Below are positions 23,597-35,807 of a stretch of 50,377 bases of DNA, in pieces. The number at the start of each line of letters is the position of its first letter. Positions within the stretch are counted from its first letter, which is position 1. The position numbers were made by a program, and so were the translations under genes. The DNA comes from Chromera velia (lineage: Eukaryota > Sar > Chromeraceae), in NCBI GenBank assembly GCA_018398765.1, contig JAHBMJ010005231.1, positions 22,501-72,877 of the forward strand, given 5' to 3'. A model generated the notes under the pieces. That model ran no database searches and was not told where the DNA came from. It was given only the letters and a program-made list of their open reading frames with translations.

Positions 23597-26500
23597 GCTC
23601 GCTCTCGCTCGACACCGTTCTCCCTTGACATTTGGTTCGGCACAGTCTGTCAGACAGACAACAAAAGCAGACAGCACAGCACGGAATGGAAGGCTCAAGG
23701 GAGGCATGCAAGAGAAGAGAGGGCAATGGATGACCTTAAGAAATAGAAATAGAGGGCAATGGAGATACAGAACGAGAAAGAGAAGAGAGCGCAAAATTTT
23801 GAGAGGAAAGGAAGGCAAAAGAAGGGGAGAGAAGGAAAGAAAAAGGAAAGAAGAACGAACCATTTCGGAATTTGTTGTGCTTTTGAGAGTCATCAGACTC
23901 CGCCTCAGGGTCTCCACCTGCAATGTTCTCCCTCATGTAGCAGAGAGAGACAGAGAGAAAGAGAGAAAGAGGGACGGTCTGATCTCATGCCGTATCTGCC
24001 TTTCTTTTTCGAAAGCCAAGAAAGGCATTCTGCATGCTTCGATAGACAGAATGAAGAGAGGAAGGATCGCGTTAATCCCCCCTGCCCCCTCTTCTTTCTT
24101 CTTTCTGTGTTTCACAAGTGCCCCCCCTTCCCTTCCCTTCCCTTCCCTTCCCTCTCTCGGTCTGCTCCCTCCCTCACTCACTCACTCACTTGTGCTTTTG
24201 AGAGAGGCTGAGCAGCTGACGGCTTGATGTGACTCTGGAGGTTCTGGTCAAACGCTGGAGACCTCTGCATGCAGTGGAGTCGAGTCGAGTCGAGTCGAAC
24301 GGCATTCATGAAAGGAAGGAAGGAAGGCACAAGGAGTAGCTAGGAAAGAGGAAGGAAGGAAATTGAGCAAAACGAAGGTCCACGTTTCTTTCATTCATCG
24401 TTTCTGCTTGTCGACACCCACATAAACATACACATACACACACGCGCACAGAAAGGCCCACGAAAGAAAATTCTTCAATTTCTGTCGGGTGACCCAAAAG
24501 CCCTTCCAAGCAATCCACCCATCAGTACACCAACACTAAAGCAAGTGGCGTACATTTCCTATCAGTATGCAGACCTTAAGTGACGCTTGCATGCGTCAAA
24601 TAAATAAATAAATAAAGAAACAAAGAAAGAAAGCAGCCAACAGACGCCTGAGAAAGACGGAACTCTCACCGTGAGGTAGAGAAATCAAAACAACACCATG
24701 AGGCTCTGATCGTCCTATTCGCTTCCCTCCTTCCTTTCTCCCTTCCCTTCTTCCCTTGGACAGATACCATCACCCACCCACCCACTCACCTCTGCTCCTT
24801 TGACCATGAACCTCTGTTTGATGTCCCTGTGAGGAAAGTCGACGCCCTCGGCCTTCAAACGCCTGCGAGAAACAACGATAAAGAAAAACAAATACACGTA
24901 AGAATGTGCAATATCAGTCCACAAAGGCAGATAGATGCCACAGGACCTCGGGAGAGACACAGCGAAGGACAGAGACGGTGGGCGAATGGATGTGTGACAA
25001 TGTTCAGGTGTATTTTCCTCCTTTTTCGTTTTCCTTCGTTTCGGAAGTGCTTTTTCCGGTCTCCTCTCGTCTGGTCCTGCGGCTGGTTTGGTCTCTCCAG
25101 CTGTTGCCTGCCTTTCTGCAATGCATCGATCGGATTATTCGGTCTCTCTCTTCTGTTGCACCACGCCGCTTCCCCCATCTCGCCCTCTCTCCCAAAGAGG
25201 ACGGACAGCCGCACACTCCCACTTTCCCTCCTTTCGCCAATCGCCTCTTTGCGTTTGACGGTTTCCCCTGTGTTTTCTTGATTGCTTTGCCTGAATTCTG
25301 CCTGTCCAACGCAGTTGGCTGTTTGTATTCATCCATCCTTCACGGAGACGGACGGCAGGATCAAAGCAATGAAGGCCCCCCAAACCGTCCCCACGTACGC
25401 ACCCACCTGTACGCGTTGAGAATTCCGGCACACCGCCGTTCCTCGAGCATGAAGCTGTCTGCACACGCACGCATGCATGCCCCCGTGGCAAACACAGTGT
25501 GATGAGAATATCGGTCTGGGGGGGGAGAGTTGGAAGAAAGAGTGAGTGTCTGTCACGTAAGGGAAGGTAAAACACTAAGCGACCACCCAGGACAAAATTG
25601 CAAAGGTGACTGGAGGAGAGAGAGCATTTGTTTCTCTCCCTATCATTCTCTCTCAAAAACACACACAGAGACCAGAGAAGAAGGAAAAAGGAGAGAAAAA
25701 GAAAGAAAGCACAAGAAGAAACAAAAATGAAGAAAAGCCGAGAGAAAAACAACCAACCAACTAAACAAAAAACAAAACAAACCAATACAAAAACAAAAAG
25801 ACAAACGGACCGTGCCACAATTGGATCAGCGACAGGATTTTCTCATGGATGGGTCGGAGCTCGGGCCTCACCTTCACAGGATCCGCCATGCCTCTGCGTG
25901 CATACATCCGTTCATGCAGTCATGCGTTTGTGCATTCATCCATCCATCCATCCATCCATCCATCTGTCCGTCCGTCCATGCAGCATTGAGGAATAAATAT
26001 GGATTCATTGAGCCTGCAGGGCGTCACTCTTTCACGCCAACTTCCGTCATGCATGCAGGCCCCCCCCCCCAATTCTGCCAGAAGGTTTCCCTGCCGATCC
26101 TTTGGAGAGAGAAAAGTAGAAAAAAAGGAACAGAGCATTCTTTCGTGCGACTCGTGTGCACTTCTGTTCGTTCGACATTCAAGTGTAGTCAGAGCGAAAC
26201 GGAGAAAGAAAAAAAAAAAAGAAAGAAAGGAAAAAAAAAAAAAAAGAAAGAAAGGTCGGATCGAGGCCTCACTCACAAAACCGCCTGCCTTCATTTGATT
26301 TTGCCCGGACCGATGGAACAGAAAGGAAGGGAAGAGGAAGGAAGCCAGTGTCATGCACCCAAAGGATTTTCCTTTTTTCTCGACTGTCCCTCCCGCACCT
26401 TCCAACTGTCGTTCGTTTCACCCCAAAGCTTTGACGACACATTCTCATGGGAAGGATCCCAAAGGAAGGGGAGCGCAGGGAACAAATGACGAGCCGATGC

Positions 26501-27025
26501 ACGGAGCGAAAGAGAAAGATACACAGAGCCATACGGAAATGCAGCCACAACCGTACGGGAAAAAGAGCACCCTCTGAAGAGACCAACCCGCAAACGAGCA
26601 GAGAACTAGACAAACCAACCAACGCATACACAAGCAAAGAAAGAAAGAAAGTGAAAAAAGGCCAACCACTGAAAAAAGGCCAACCGACCCACCGACCGAC
26701 CCTTCCCGTTCCTCAAATATCATTTGGAGCCCTTTGTTGAGTTTGCCGTCCCAGTTGGGGATTAGCTCGGTCTGCCTGAGCATGTGCCGAAGGACCTTCA
26801 TGAAATCGTCAGTCATGTACTCGGCAAATTTGACCCCGAGGTTCTTCACCAAAATCTCCATCAGCTGCAGACAGACAGATACAGACAGGAAGCAAACAAG
26901 CACCAGCAAAGGCCAGTCAGGCACCGGATGAAATTCGGTTGAGCATAAAGACAGACAGCCTATACGTTTCTTCTTCTTCTCAGACATACAGAAAGACAGA
27001 CAGACAAGCGGACAGACAGACAGAC

Positions 27026-27065
<40 letters not shown>

Positions 27066-28096
27066 CAAACAGGCACCGCGTTGAAACGGCGAGGCTCTTG
27101 AGGGCAACCATCGCAATGAAAGTCACGAGAGAACGGCCGAATGGAGTCATGTGATTGCCTAGAGAGGAACCGCCAACGTGAAGGTGCGACGAACAAGCGC
27201 CAGTGAGTCGCCGGAAGGAATCCCGCGGCCTTCCTTGCAGGGATCCGGTCGGCAGGCGATCCACTCAGTTAGACAGTTACTCAGTCAGTTAATTAGACAG
27301 TCAGTCAGTCCAACGGAAAAGAATTATTGGTGAAAATAAGTTTCAGGCACAAAAGAAAATGAATGGGAGAAATAGAAAGGCTAATAGAAATTAGCCAAAA
27401 CGGAGTCGACGGAGGAAGAGAACGGAAGAGAGGAGAGCCACGGGATGACATAACAGGAATGAAAAGCAACGAAAGGATGAGCTTAAACACTATTGCTCGC
27501 ACAAGAAGCTCATTCGATGCGCTAACGAGTGTGAGGGCAGTCAAGGGAGCGGGGTGAACCAGATAGACGGTGGGAAAGACATTGAATCTTTCACGGCGAA
27601 ATCGGGCAGGGGGGCTGAAATCAAGGAACACAAGAACAGCGTCTGCCGTCCACAAAAGGTACGGACAAGAAGCTCGGTGACCGCCAAAAAGAATCGCATG
27701 AAAAAGAGAAACGCGCAAGAAGCAAATAAAAAACCAGAGCATGACAGGAACACCGGTCGAATGGTTTTTTTTTTGTTCAAACGAAAAGGCAGACGGAAAG
27801 TCGCACCCGGTTTCTGCTCTCACCCACCCACACGGCTCGGAGAGTCTGTCTTCGGGCAAAGATGGGAACAAAAAAGCCAATGAATTTCTCGCACTGACCT
27901 CCAGCGTAAGGTGTATGACTTTATAATCGTGTTTCTTCAGTCGGGTTCTCAAATAGGCCAGCACGGCCTGAGAGTAGCCGGGGTGTTCGTTGAGTTCGTC
28001 CACAATTTCGATGCACGTGCCGATGTTCAGGTCGCCCTTCTGCAGCTGCTGATCGATCAACCGAACAGCCCTCACACCGTCCGCGTAAGATGACAT
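20195..28096 (-). CDS. TOM1: TOM1-type VHS and GAT domain endosomal sorting protein, nine exons
   Basis: Minus-strand exons are 28096-27899, 26864-26693, 25458-25407, 24862-24790, 24264-24190, 23917-23861, 23178-23065, 22540-22509 and 22076-20195 (884 residues). Residues 1 to about 155 form a VHS domain: NIGTCIEIVDELNEHPG, the conserved HDYKVIHLTLELMEILVKN across exons 1-2, and NAYRRLKAEGVDFP across exons 3-4. About 175-265 resemble a GAT three-helix bundle, ending ELLSLNDEVDKAMKRMQA. The single large last exon is Pro/Ser-rich, with NPF (NPFNPFE, NPFEEG), DPF and a clathrin-box LLDLD near residue 510. VHS-GAT proteins bind ubiquitin and phosphoinositides on early endosomes and recruit clathrin and ESCRT. 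TOM1-type proteins are regarded as the widespread alternative to metazoan/fungal ESCRT-0. All donors are GTNNGT. One short exon inside GAT may be missing between 23861 and 23178, where a 23-N gap lies. Confidence 0.85.
22056..22175. repeat. Duplicated acceptor and start of the last TOM1 exon
   Basis: Thirty identical bases at 22056-22085 and 22146-22175 contain, on the minus strand, the acceptor ctcgcag plus the start of the last exon. They flank a 60-bp AT-rich insert that itself repeats aatgcatttactta. Splicing to the distal copy gives a frame ending in TAA about 13 codons on; the proximal copy opens the 627-residue exon. Confidence 0.9.
22919..23222. repeat. (AC)n tracts around a TOM1 exon
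   Basis: (AC)n tracts at about 22919-22958 and 23193-23222 flank the TOM1 exon at 23065-23178. A CCCCCACCCC-rich segment lies at about 23025-23044. Confidence 0.85.
23535..23557. other. Assembly gap of 23 N
   Basis: The gap falls in a C-homopolymer followed by (CT)n in a TOM1 intron. Its size is probably arbitrary. Confidence 0.95.
26977..27063. repeat. (GACA)n microsatellite in TOM1 intron 1
   Basis: GACA tetramers with GATA and GGACA interruptions. The readthrough frame Cys-Leu-Ser-Val on the minus strand is an artefact. Confidence 0.9.
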
Positions 28097-29146
28097 TTTC
28101 TCCAGAGTCGCCCTCTGTGGACTCACACACCGGCCTGCTGCTTGGTGAGGTCACAGGCCCACAGGATCTGTTGTCTCTGCTGTGTAGTGTATGAATGAAA
28201 GCTAGGAGACGTACGGCAACAGTCAGTTCGTTGAAACAATTAATCCATCGATTGATCTCCCGGTTCCGTCCATGTCAGTCGGAGAGGACGCTGCGGATCG
28301 CTTACGCGTGGTGAATCGGGGCAACGATAGAATCAGTCGGGATCTGGCGAACAGAGCGATCATATTGCTCCGCATCGTGGGTTCTTGCAAGGATCTTGGT
28401 CCGATTCGGTATGATTCGGTCGATGGTCCGGCCATGCAATGATGGCGGCGGCGCCACCATGCGGCGCCTGCGCGGGTTGCATGCGTCAATTCAGATCCGA
28501 CGGCCTGAGTCCGTGAGTCAGTCAGTGAGCCCCGCCTTAGTATACATCTGTATTGCATGAGAATTAATTTATTAAAAGAGACACACTCTCCCCGCTCTGT
28601 ATTGAAGTCTGAGCGCGTGGGATTGGTGAGTGACTTAGAAAAGTACGCGTGCAGTGAATATTAATAAACAATATATTAATTATAATGAATATATATATAT
28701 ATATATATAATATCGATATGTATGAATGCGCTCGCGCGCGATGTTCGTTCTGGGGCCTCTAGCTATGGAATTAATTAATTGATACAGATGGCAGCTCTGC
28801 GTGCACGCCACGAAGGGACGGATATATCGGTCAGTCACTTCAGAAAATTGGTCGACTGTTAATTGCAGCAAGCACGTATTCATGCGTGTTCCTGCTTGCC
28901 ACCACTCTTCCTGCAGCAGAACGAGAAGCGGGAAACCGAAAGGAACAAGAGTTGTAGATGGTAGCTCAACCTACTGCAAGGCAAGACAAAGCTGAGAGCT
29001 AATTGCGAGGATTTGGAAGGGATTCATCCAACTGATTTCAGCCAGCGTTCTCTTTAACCGCTTGCTGACTCCCATCTCTGGTCGGTCAGGCGGGAAGTTT
29101 CTCTCTCAATCAGCCTCCTCTACCGACGAAGAGCCACCTAGCTGAG
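28097..29146. promoter_or_regulatory. Shared divergent 5' region of TOM1 and PTC7
   Basis: The starts of the two genes face away from each other across about 1.05 kb. It contains a GC-rich part (about 28440-28480), (TA)n near 28690-28708 and a long AT stretch. A bidirectional promoter is inferred from the arrangement only. An upstream non-coding exon of TOM1 is possible, since gtccacag lies just before the start codon on the minus strand. Confidence 0.4.
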
Positions 29147-32080
29147 ATGGCGCATAACAGACGGAACAAAGGCGCCTGGGGGAGTGCCAGGCCCGGGTTC
29201 TGGGCAGGTGGAATAACAGCGACTCACCCTCATAAGAAGATGGACTTGATGAAATTCAACCTGCCTTCCCTGCAAGACGGGGACGACTGCAATGACGATG
29301 CTTGGCTTCTCTCGGAGGCAGCCTCAATACTGGTGATATGCGACGGCATCGGCTCTCTGCGACTCCACAACCTCAACGGCTTCCAGCTCCCGTGTGAGGT
29401 TGCAAGGGACATAATAAGCCGACGAATCTGGAATAGGAGGCCGTTCCCGAAAGATGACCTGCCCGCAACTGTCTACAGATCGCTCGTGGAGAGGGAAGAG
29501 GTGGGTGGCGTTAACGATTTGTGCATGCGATTTGCAAATCCTTTCGCTTGCTTCACCAGCTTGCCCCTCTCGCCGTTTTACTTTGTCTTCCCGCTTGCGT
29601 TCTTCTTGCCATCCTTCTCTTCTGTCTGATCTTCGATTCTCCCGACCTCCGAAAGACGCTCACATGCACCGACATGCATGCGTCAGTCAGTCTGATACCT
29701 CCCTCCCTCAGTCTCCCTCTCTCTCTCTCTTTCAGAGTTCTTCTCAAAGCTCCGGCCTCTCTTCTCCTTCGACCACCCACCTGTGGGTGTGAAGCTGCTT
29801 CAGAACAGTATTGCTGCGTTCGCGTGAATCTTCCAATCGCAGACAAGTCCGTCACAGTGCGTCGGTCTGTCTCACTGACTGCCTGACTGCCTGCAGGTGG
29901 GAGCGACCACCGTGATGCTGGCATACATGACGGAGTCGGGTGCCTTGCAGACGTTCAACATGGGCGACTCGGGATGGGTTCTCCTGAGGATCATGAGGGG
30001 GGGAGAGAAGACATGCGGACTGGAAATTGTGGGAAGGTCGAAAGAGACGTCAGTCAGTCAGTCAGTCAGTCAGTTAGTCAGTCAGTTAGTCAGTCAGTCA
30101 GTCAGTCAGACAGTCAGTCAGTCAGTCAGTCAGTCAGTCAGTCAGTCAAACAGGCAGCACGTAGAAGCCCGCGCAGGAGGGTAGACAAACAACTGTGTCT
30201 CAGACGGCACTTAGGAAATATGCATGCCTATTGGTCCATCAGTCGGTCAGGCAAGCAACCAGCTGCACAGATGAAGTGAACTCCAACTGGAACCCTTTCT
30301 TTTCTATCTGTGACTCTGTTACACCTGCTCCCTCCTCCGTGAAGACTTCATGTGTTCTTTTCTGAACTTTAAAAGGGTTCTTCACTCTCTCATGCATCTA
30401 TCAATGAAGGAAGGAACGACCGATTGTATGTGTGTATGTGTATGTGTGCGTGCAGTTCCAGAAGCTTCAACGAGCCCCTTCAGTTGTGCACGGTCTCCAG
30501 GCGGGGAATGGGGGGGCAGAGGGGGGGAATGGGAATGGGAGGGAGACCGCGGTCCCTGTCTGTGGATGGGTACATCTCCGTCTCGGCAGCTGCAGGGCCG
30601 TGGGAGTCGGAGCTCTGGTCGAACTGTCAGAACGCAGATATGCAGGTAGGTAGGTCTCTGGTCGAACTGTCAGAACGCAGATATGCAGGTAGGTAGGCAG
30701 GTGAGTGAGTGCAGCGCTTGGGGGGATGGGTGCTCACTCGAGTCGCGTTGGTAGACGTGGGGCTGTTTTGAGAGGTCTTCCTGTTCCGTTCTCCCTCCTT
30801 CCTTCTCTTCTGTTCTCCTCTCTTCTATTCCCTTCCCTTCTCTTTCTGCAAATAGATAGAAGGAAAGCCACATCGATCGATCAAACAGCCAGACCATGCA
30901 GCATGGATTGCAAATGCTTGCTGCATGTCTTTCTGTGCATCTGGTTCAAATCACCCGGCCGGCTGCTTCCTTCCTTCCTTCCATCTATGAATAGAATCTC
31001 TGTCTGTCTGGTTGAGGGGGCATTGCTTCCCTTCCCTTCCCTTCCCTTCCTGCTCTCTTCCTTCCTTCTGTGGATCGCCACTCATACTGCCCCCCCCCTT
31101 TTTTTAGACACGGGAGCTCATGCCGTAAATCCGTTCCTGGCTGGGGGCCTAGACTGAATTCGAGAGAGAGAGAAAAGGGCGGTGATGGAAGGAAGGAAAG
31201 AAAGAAAGAAAGAAAGAAAGGACAAAAAAGAAAGGAAGAAAGGACAAAAAAGAAAGGAAGGAAGAAAGAAAGGTTGGAGAGGAGAGCTGATCAAGGTCTT
31301 GTAACCACCTGCTCCGCCTTGCATGCGCGCGTGTCTGCCTGCCTGAATTTGCCCGCAGTTGGTTGCCACCGCCCCTGGTGACATTCTCATCGGTTTCACA
31401 GACGGCTTCTTGGATAACGTCACCGACGACGAGATTCTTCAGATCGCCTCGCAGTGGCTCGAAACAGCGGCAGAGAAGGGAGAGGAGGGACCTCCAAACC
31501 CAGACGATCTGGCACTTGCCTTAGCTCGGGTCAGTTAATTCGGGGGGTCTCGAAAGAGAGAGGGGGGGCTAAGCCTTTTGTGTGGCTGTGTGTGTGTGTG
31601 TCACAGCTAGAGGGACGCGCATGCAGGCATGCAGGCCATATAGATCTATAGATAGAGAGAAGTTATCGGCACTTCAGAAAGAAAAAACAAGGAAGGAAGG
31701 GAGGAAGGAAGGAAGGAAGGAAGGAAGGAAGCGTGTTTGTTCTTCAATTCTTGCGGGGTGAGCGAGGTGAGATCAACTGGGAAGAAGAGGAGAAGGACGG
31801 GAAGGTTGGGTCCTTCGTCTCTCATTTGATTTGAATTGATGCGCGCTCTCTCTCTGTGTGAGTTCCTTCCGGTCAGGGAGGCTTCAACGAGTGGATGCAT
31901 GTAGGACCGGGTGGGACGTTTCGGTTGAGGAGCTAGGGGAGTTTCATATGGAGAGAGTACATGCATGCATGTGGGTGTGTGAGCTAGAGGGGTCAACAGA
32001 GGCTTGAACAGGACGTCCATGCACCGAAGCTTACAGAGGGAGGATATTGATGCAAGGATGGTCTGAATGTCCTCGTTTCA

Positions 32081-32114
<34 letters not shown>

Positions 32115-32266
32115 GCTGCCTGCCGTGCACCCCTGCATGATCTCTCCTATACTGCAGGAGGCTTTCAGAAAAGGGTGCAAGTACAGTTGGGAAGAGATGG
32201 ACAAGAACCTCTATGACCCTCATCTCATGGTCCGTCGGCCTTGTCTTCCTCTCTTTTTGATTTGAT

Positions 32267-32301
<35 letters not shown>

Positions 32302-33652
32302 CTCTTTCTTTTCTTTCTTTTTGATTTGATTCTTTCTTTGTCTGCTGAGTTTGACAGCTGCCGCTTTAATCTCGCTGTGCCACCTTTGCAAGACTCGAGT
32401 GTTCTTGAGGAGCAAGCAAGCAATGAAGGAAAAAACAAAACAGAAATTGTTCACCCGTGTTTTCCTCTTTTTTCGCAGTGTATCTTTTGCGTGTGTGTCT
32501 GCTCCATCCATTCATTTATACTCCGCCACATGCGCATCTCCCCTGTGCATGGCCTCTTCTCCCTCCCTCCCTCCCTCCCTATTTCAGGATTACGGATGGC
32601 CAGCCGACCGTCCTGACTGGCAGACGGAGTTTGTCAAGGAGTTCGCGCGACGGCACCCGAGGCAAAACGGCACGCAGGCCATGGGAGGAAAGCCGGATGA
32701 CGTCACCGTGACTGTCTGTGTGATCGACTCTGCAGAGACCCTCAAGGGACGAGACAGAGGGGCGCATGGGGACGAGACGGGGGGCAGAGAGCCGAGGCTG
32801 CCACTGCACCACCCTCGATCGGCGTCGTCCATTTGCCTGCAACTCTCTGAATCAGATGAGCATCACCCAACCTCGTCTGGCCTGTGGACTGTTGAGAGCT
32901 CCACAGGAAAGCCCTTTCCCTCCTTGCCGTGTGATTCTGAGAAGTGGGGTCTGTTGGGGAACTGCAGCGACCAAGCATTGCTAGCTGCCGGGTATGCTCG
33001 AGGAGACCCTCTCATGCCTACGTGCAGACGCAACAGCGCTCCCGCAAGACCGGCAGAACAAGGACAGCACGCTGACGCCTCCTCAGGCCCAGCCCAGAGT
33101 CTCTCCCCTCCCCAGGCAAGCGGCAGAGGACAGGCAAGCCAGCCGGCAGTCCAGCTCCCTCAGACTCCCCACTCACTGTGCCCCTCCGATGCCGGAGGGG
33201 GATTCGACCTCCAGCCCTCGGAGTCCAACGAAATCGACTTTGACACCCTGGAGGAGAGTCTAGAGGGTTTTATCATCGATGAGACACTGGACGAATTTAT
33301 AAACGCCGAACTCAAGCAGCACTCCCCTCTTGCGTCTCTCCAGAAAGCCCACTCTTATGGAAGCTCTCTGGGATCCTCACAGGTGCCCAAACCGGCAGCG
33401 GACGAGGACATTCCCCTCCCCGAGCCGGAGCCGGCCGGAGAAGAGAACGCCGCCGACTCAGAGGGAGAAAAGACCCCGCCACCTCCTGCAAGGATTTCCC
33501 CCCTCCAGAGAGCCCGCACATGGCTCAAAAGAAGGAGATCCCAGAGCTCAATGGGAGGAGGGGAGGACACCAACCCGACCGGCTTCTGGCAAAGGGTTCG
33601 ACGTCGGCTCTCTGGGTCTTCCCAGCCGACCTTGAAGGCGAAGGGGCCATGA
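29147..33652 (+). CDS. PTC7: PTC7-type PP2C-like serine/threonine phosphatase with C-terminal extension, six exons
   Basis: Exons are 29147-29500, 29897-30048, 30456-30645, 31359-31529, 32158-32229 and 32588-33652 (667 residues). PP2C motifs of the PTC7/SpoIIE-like branch are in order: NDDAWLL (Asp51), VICDGIGSLRLHN (Asp66), GATTVMLAYM, FNMGDSGWVLLR (Asp142), FNEPLQL, PGDILIGFTDGFLDN (Asp247) and GGKPDDVTVTVCVID (Asp351). These aspartates are the usual Mn/Mg ligands of metal-dependent phosphatases. Yeast Ptc7 and human PPTC7 act in mitochondria; no clear targeting peptide is visible here, so location is open. Residues from about 360 form a 300-residue Ser/Pro/Glu-rich tail, with an acidic patch IDFDTLEESLEGFIIDETLD and a basic end. 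Animal and yeast members lack it. Donors are all GTNNGT. Exon 3 has a duplicated end and donor. Confidence 0.88.
30049..30148. repeat. (GTCA)n repeat starting exactly at the exon 2 donor of PTC7
   Basis: The donor GTCAGT is the first unit of about 100 bp of GTCA/GTTA tetramers. Longest splice-site-anchored tetramer tract in the window. Confidence 0.95.
30614..30699. repeat. 43-bp tandem duplication of the end of PTC7 exon 3 and its donor
   Basis: Copies at 30614-30656 and 30657-30699 each hold the exon end (cagatatgcag) plus gtaggtagg. The first donor keeps phase 0 with exon 4. The second would shift frame because 43 is not a multiple of three. Confidence 0.9.
31190..31731. repeat. Purine tetranucleotide tracts around PTC7 exon 4
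   Basis: (GAAA)n/(GGAA)n at about 31190-31273 and (GGAA)n at about 31687-31731, in the introns flanking exon 4. A (TTTC)n tract follows at 32088-32112 and another at 32269-32300. Confidence 0.85.
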
Positions 33653-35807
33653 AGTCTCTTCTGCGGGGGCCGGGCGTTGCTGTCAGAAGACTTAAGGGTT
33701 TCTGAATTCTGATTGATTTTGTTGAAATTTATATTCCATTGCGAATGCAGTTTTCTCATCCGCCCGTCGAGATGCCGGTGTGACAGCTGGTGAAGGTGGG
33801 AACAGGCGGCTCGACGTTGCTCAGCCTGGCTCTCTGCCGGATCTTGCATGCCATAAGCTTGCAGTCGGATTTTGGAATCCTTGTCGATCGTTTAAGCAGC
33901 TTGATCTGATGTACTTTTTCTTTCTGGGTCAGATGGACCGGTGGGGTTGGTCTGTACCCTGATCCAACACTCTTTGAGCTGAAGCAGGCTTGGAGGCAAA
34001 CAATGAACCTGCAGTCTGTGTCTTGATCTTGCTTTGGATCTTCCCCCCCCCCTTTGGAGGCCCCTTGCCTAGCTCCTCTTCATCTAGTCAGCTTCGTGCT
34101 GGCGTGAACATGCAGACAATCTCTGATGGGAAATGTGACAGGGGCAGACGCTGTGAGGGAGCTTTGTTCGTGGCAAGGAGGGGGAATGCAGACGGAAGTG
34201 ACAAAAAGGCCACTGCATACGTTCCTCCTCTGCAATCTTTTAGAGACGAATGAGAGGAGATGAATGAGGTGAAAGAAGTCTGGTGATTTCTTTGTTTCAT
34301 TTATTTTCTTTCTGTGTGCCCTGCATGTCTGCTCTCTCTCTTTTTCTTTTCTTTGTTTTCCTCCCTCTTTTAGCTTGACACTGCGTGCGTGACGCGTGCG
34401 TGATGCGTGCGTGTCTGTGCAAATCGATGATTACCTCTGAAAGCAATAAAGTCGATCGATGCTTGCTAAAAGTATCGCTCGCTGGGTCGATGAATCATTC
34501 GATCCGGGAGAGTGGGCGCTTCGTGTACATGGAGAGGCAGAGGCACGCCGCTATTCTGTCCTTCAATCACACATCAGCCTTCACACATGCACACAAATCT
34601 ATCTTTTGAGAATCAGATTCTGATGTTCATGCATGAAAGGAGAAGCGTTGTGAGAGTAAGAGAACTGAAACTCCGTGTGAAGATCTGCTTTGGGGGGCAA
34701 AGGGATGACCAAGCTTCGTGTGCATGCATAGAAGGAGAACGACTGATTGAAAGCGAGAGCAGACACATGCAGTTTCACCAACTGCAAGCAGAGCGGAGCT
34801 AGATCAAACGATTTTCACTATGAAAAACACGACAGAGGGGGGGGAGAAAAAGCTCGAAAGCTTTTGAGCCAGCATTCCTAGCTTGATATCATCCTTGATG
34901 CGAAAAGGAGTGGAATAAGCATCGAGTTGATGGACAGAGATTCTTCTCACCCTTCCTGCCCGTCTTGACCTTCCGTCCGCCTCTTTTTACTTCGTAGAAG
35001 GTTCTTCATGGGGGCCGAGCGTCTTGAGTGACCTTTGCGACCTGAAGATGCTGATCAAGTGCCCGCGCTTGTTGTGATTTGTTGTGCTGTCTCGTGGAAC
35101 TCTTGTTCGATTTGGCGTACCCATTTTGTCTCTTCATCTTGGTTTTGTTTTCTGGAGATACGGAAGACCTTCCTTTCCTTTCCCTTCTTCCCTTTACTAT
35201 TCTGTTTTTTTCTTTCCTTTTCCTTTCCTTTCCTTTCCTTTCCTTTCCTTTCTCCTTCTGCAGTCGAGGAGGCAGGGGGGGGAAAGACGATGCACGAAAT
35301 CAAAATTGAGAGAGACCAAACCGAAGAGAAAAAAACGGAATGCAAACCTCCTTAATTCAATTCACCTAATTGCTTAAACCAGTCGTGATCCACCCGCTGC
35401 AATGGACGGAAACAAACCAAAACACAGGAAAGAAGTTCGATCGATCTATTCCAAAAACTGACAGACAGATGCCCGAGATGCACGCCTGCACTTCGCCTCT
35501 CTCCCTGCCTAGTCAGTCAATCGATCTGTCTCTCTGTCTGTCGGTCTGTCTGTCTATCTGTCATGCAGTCTGTCTGTCTATCATGCAGAAAAAAGAGCCA
35601 GAAAAAAGGGGGATCTGTGTTTGATTTCTTTCGAAGAATCCCGCTTTTTTCAATGTAGGCGTTTCGATTTTGTGCGCGGTGCAATGTGTGTGTCCGAAGC
35701 AGAGTAAGTACAGACAGCGATGCACTTGCTGCTCGCAGAATCCTTAGGGACACTCGGTGATGTTCGAGCTTGTGACCACACCTCCTTTCATGCCTGCCTT
35801 CATGCAT
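33653..35807. other. Gene-poor region downstream of PTC7
   Basis: No convincing gene. It contains GCGTGCGTGA-type repeats near 34384-34410, a (CTTTC)n tract near 35213-35252 and (TCTG)n near 35526-35580. Small open frames here lack any domain or phase-compatible partner exons. Confidence 0.4.

Noticed and set aside
23084..23923. 279-residue minus-strand frame running through the N gap
   Set aside because: It is a readthrough of two TOM1 exons and intron low-complexity sequence; the phase-correct exons are 23917-23861 and 23178-23065.
26445..27116. 223-residue minus-strand frame as a separate gene
   Set aside because: Only the middle part is real (TOM1 exon 2); the rest is readthrough into flanking intron repeats.
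28223..28558. 111-residue frame upstream of TOM1 as a first exon
   Set aside because: The VHS domain already begins normally at the ATG at 28096 and this frame has no matching phase or family similarity.
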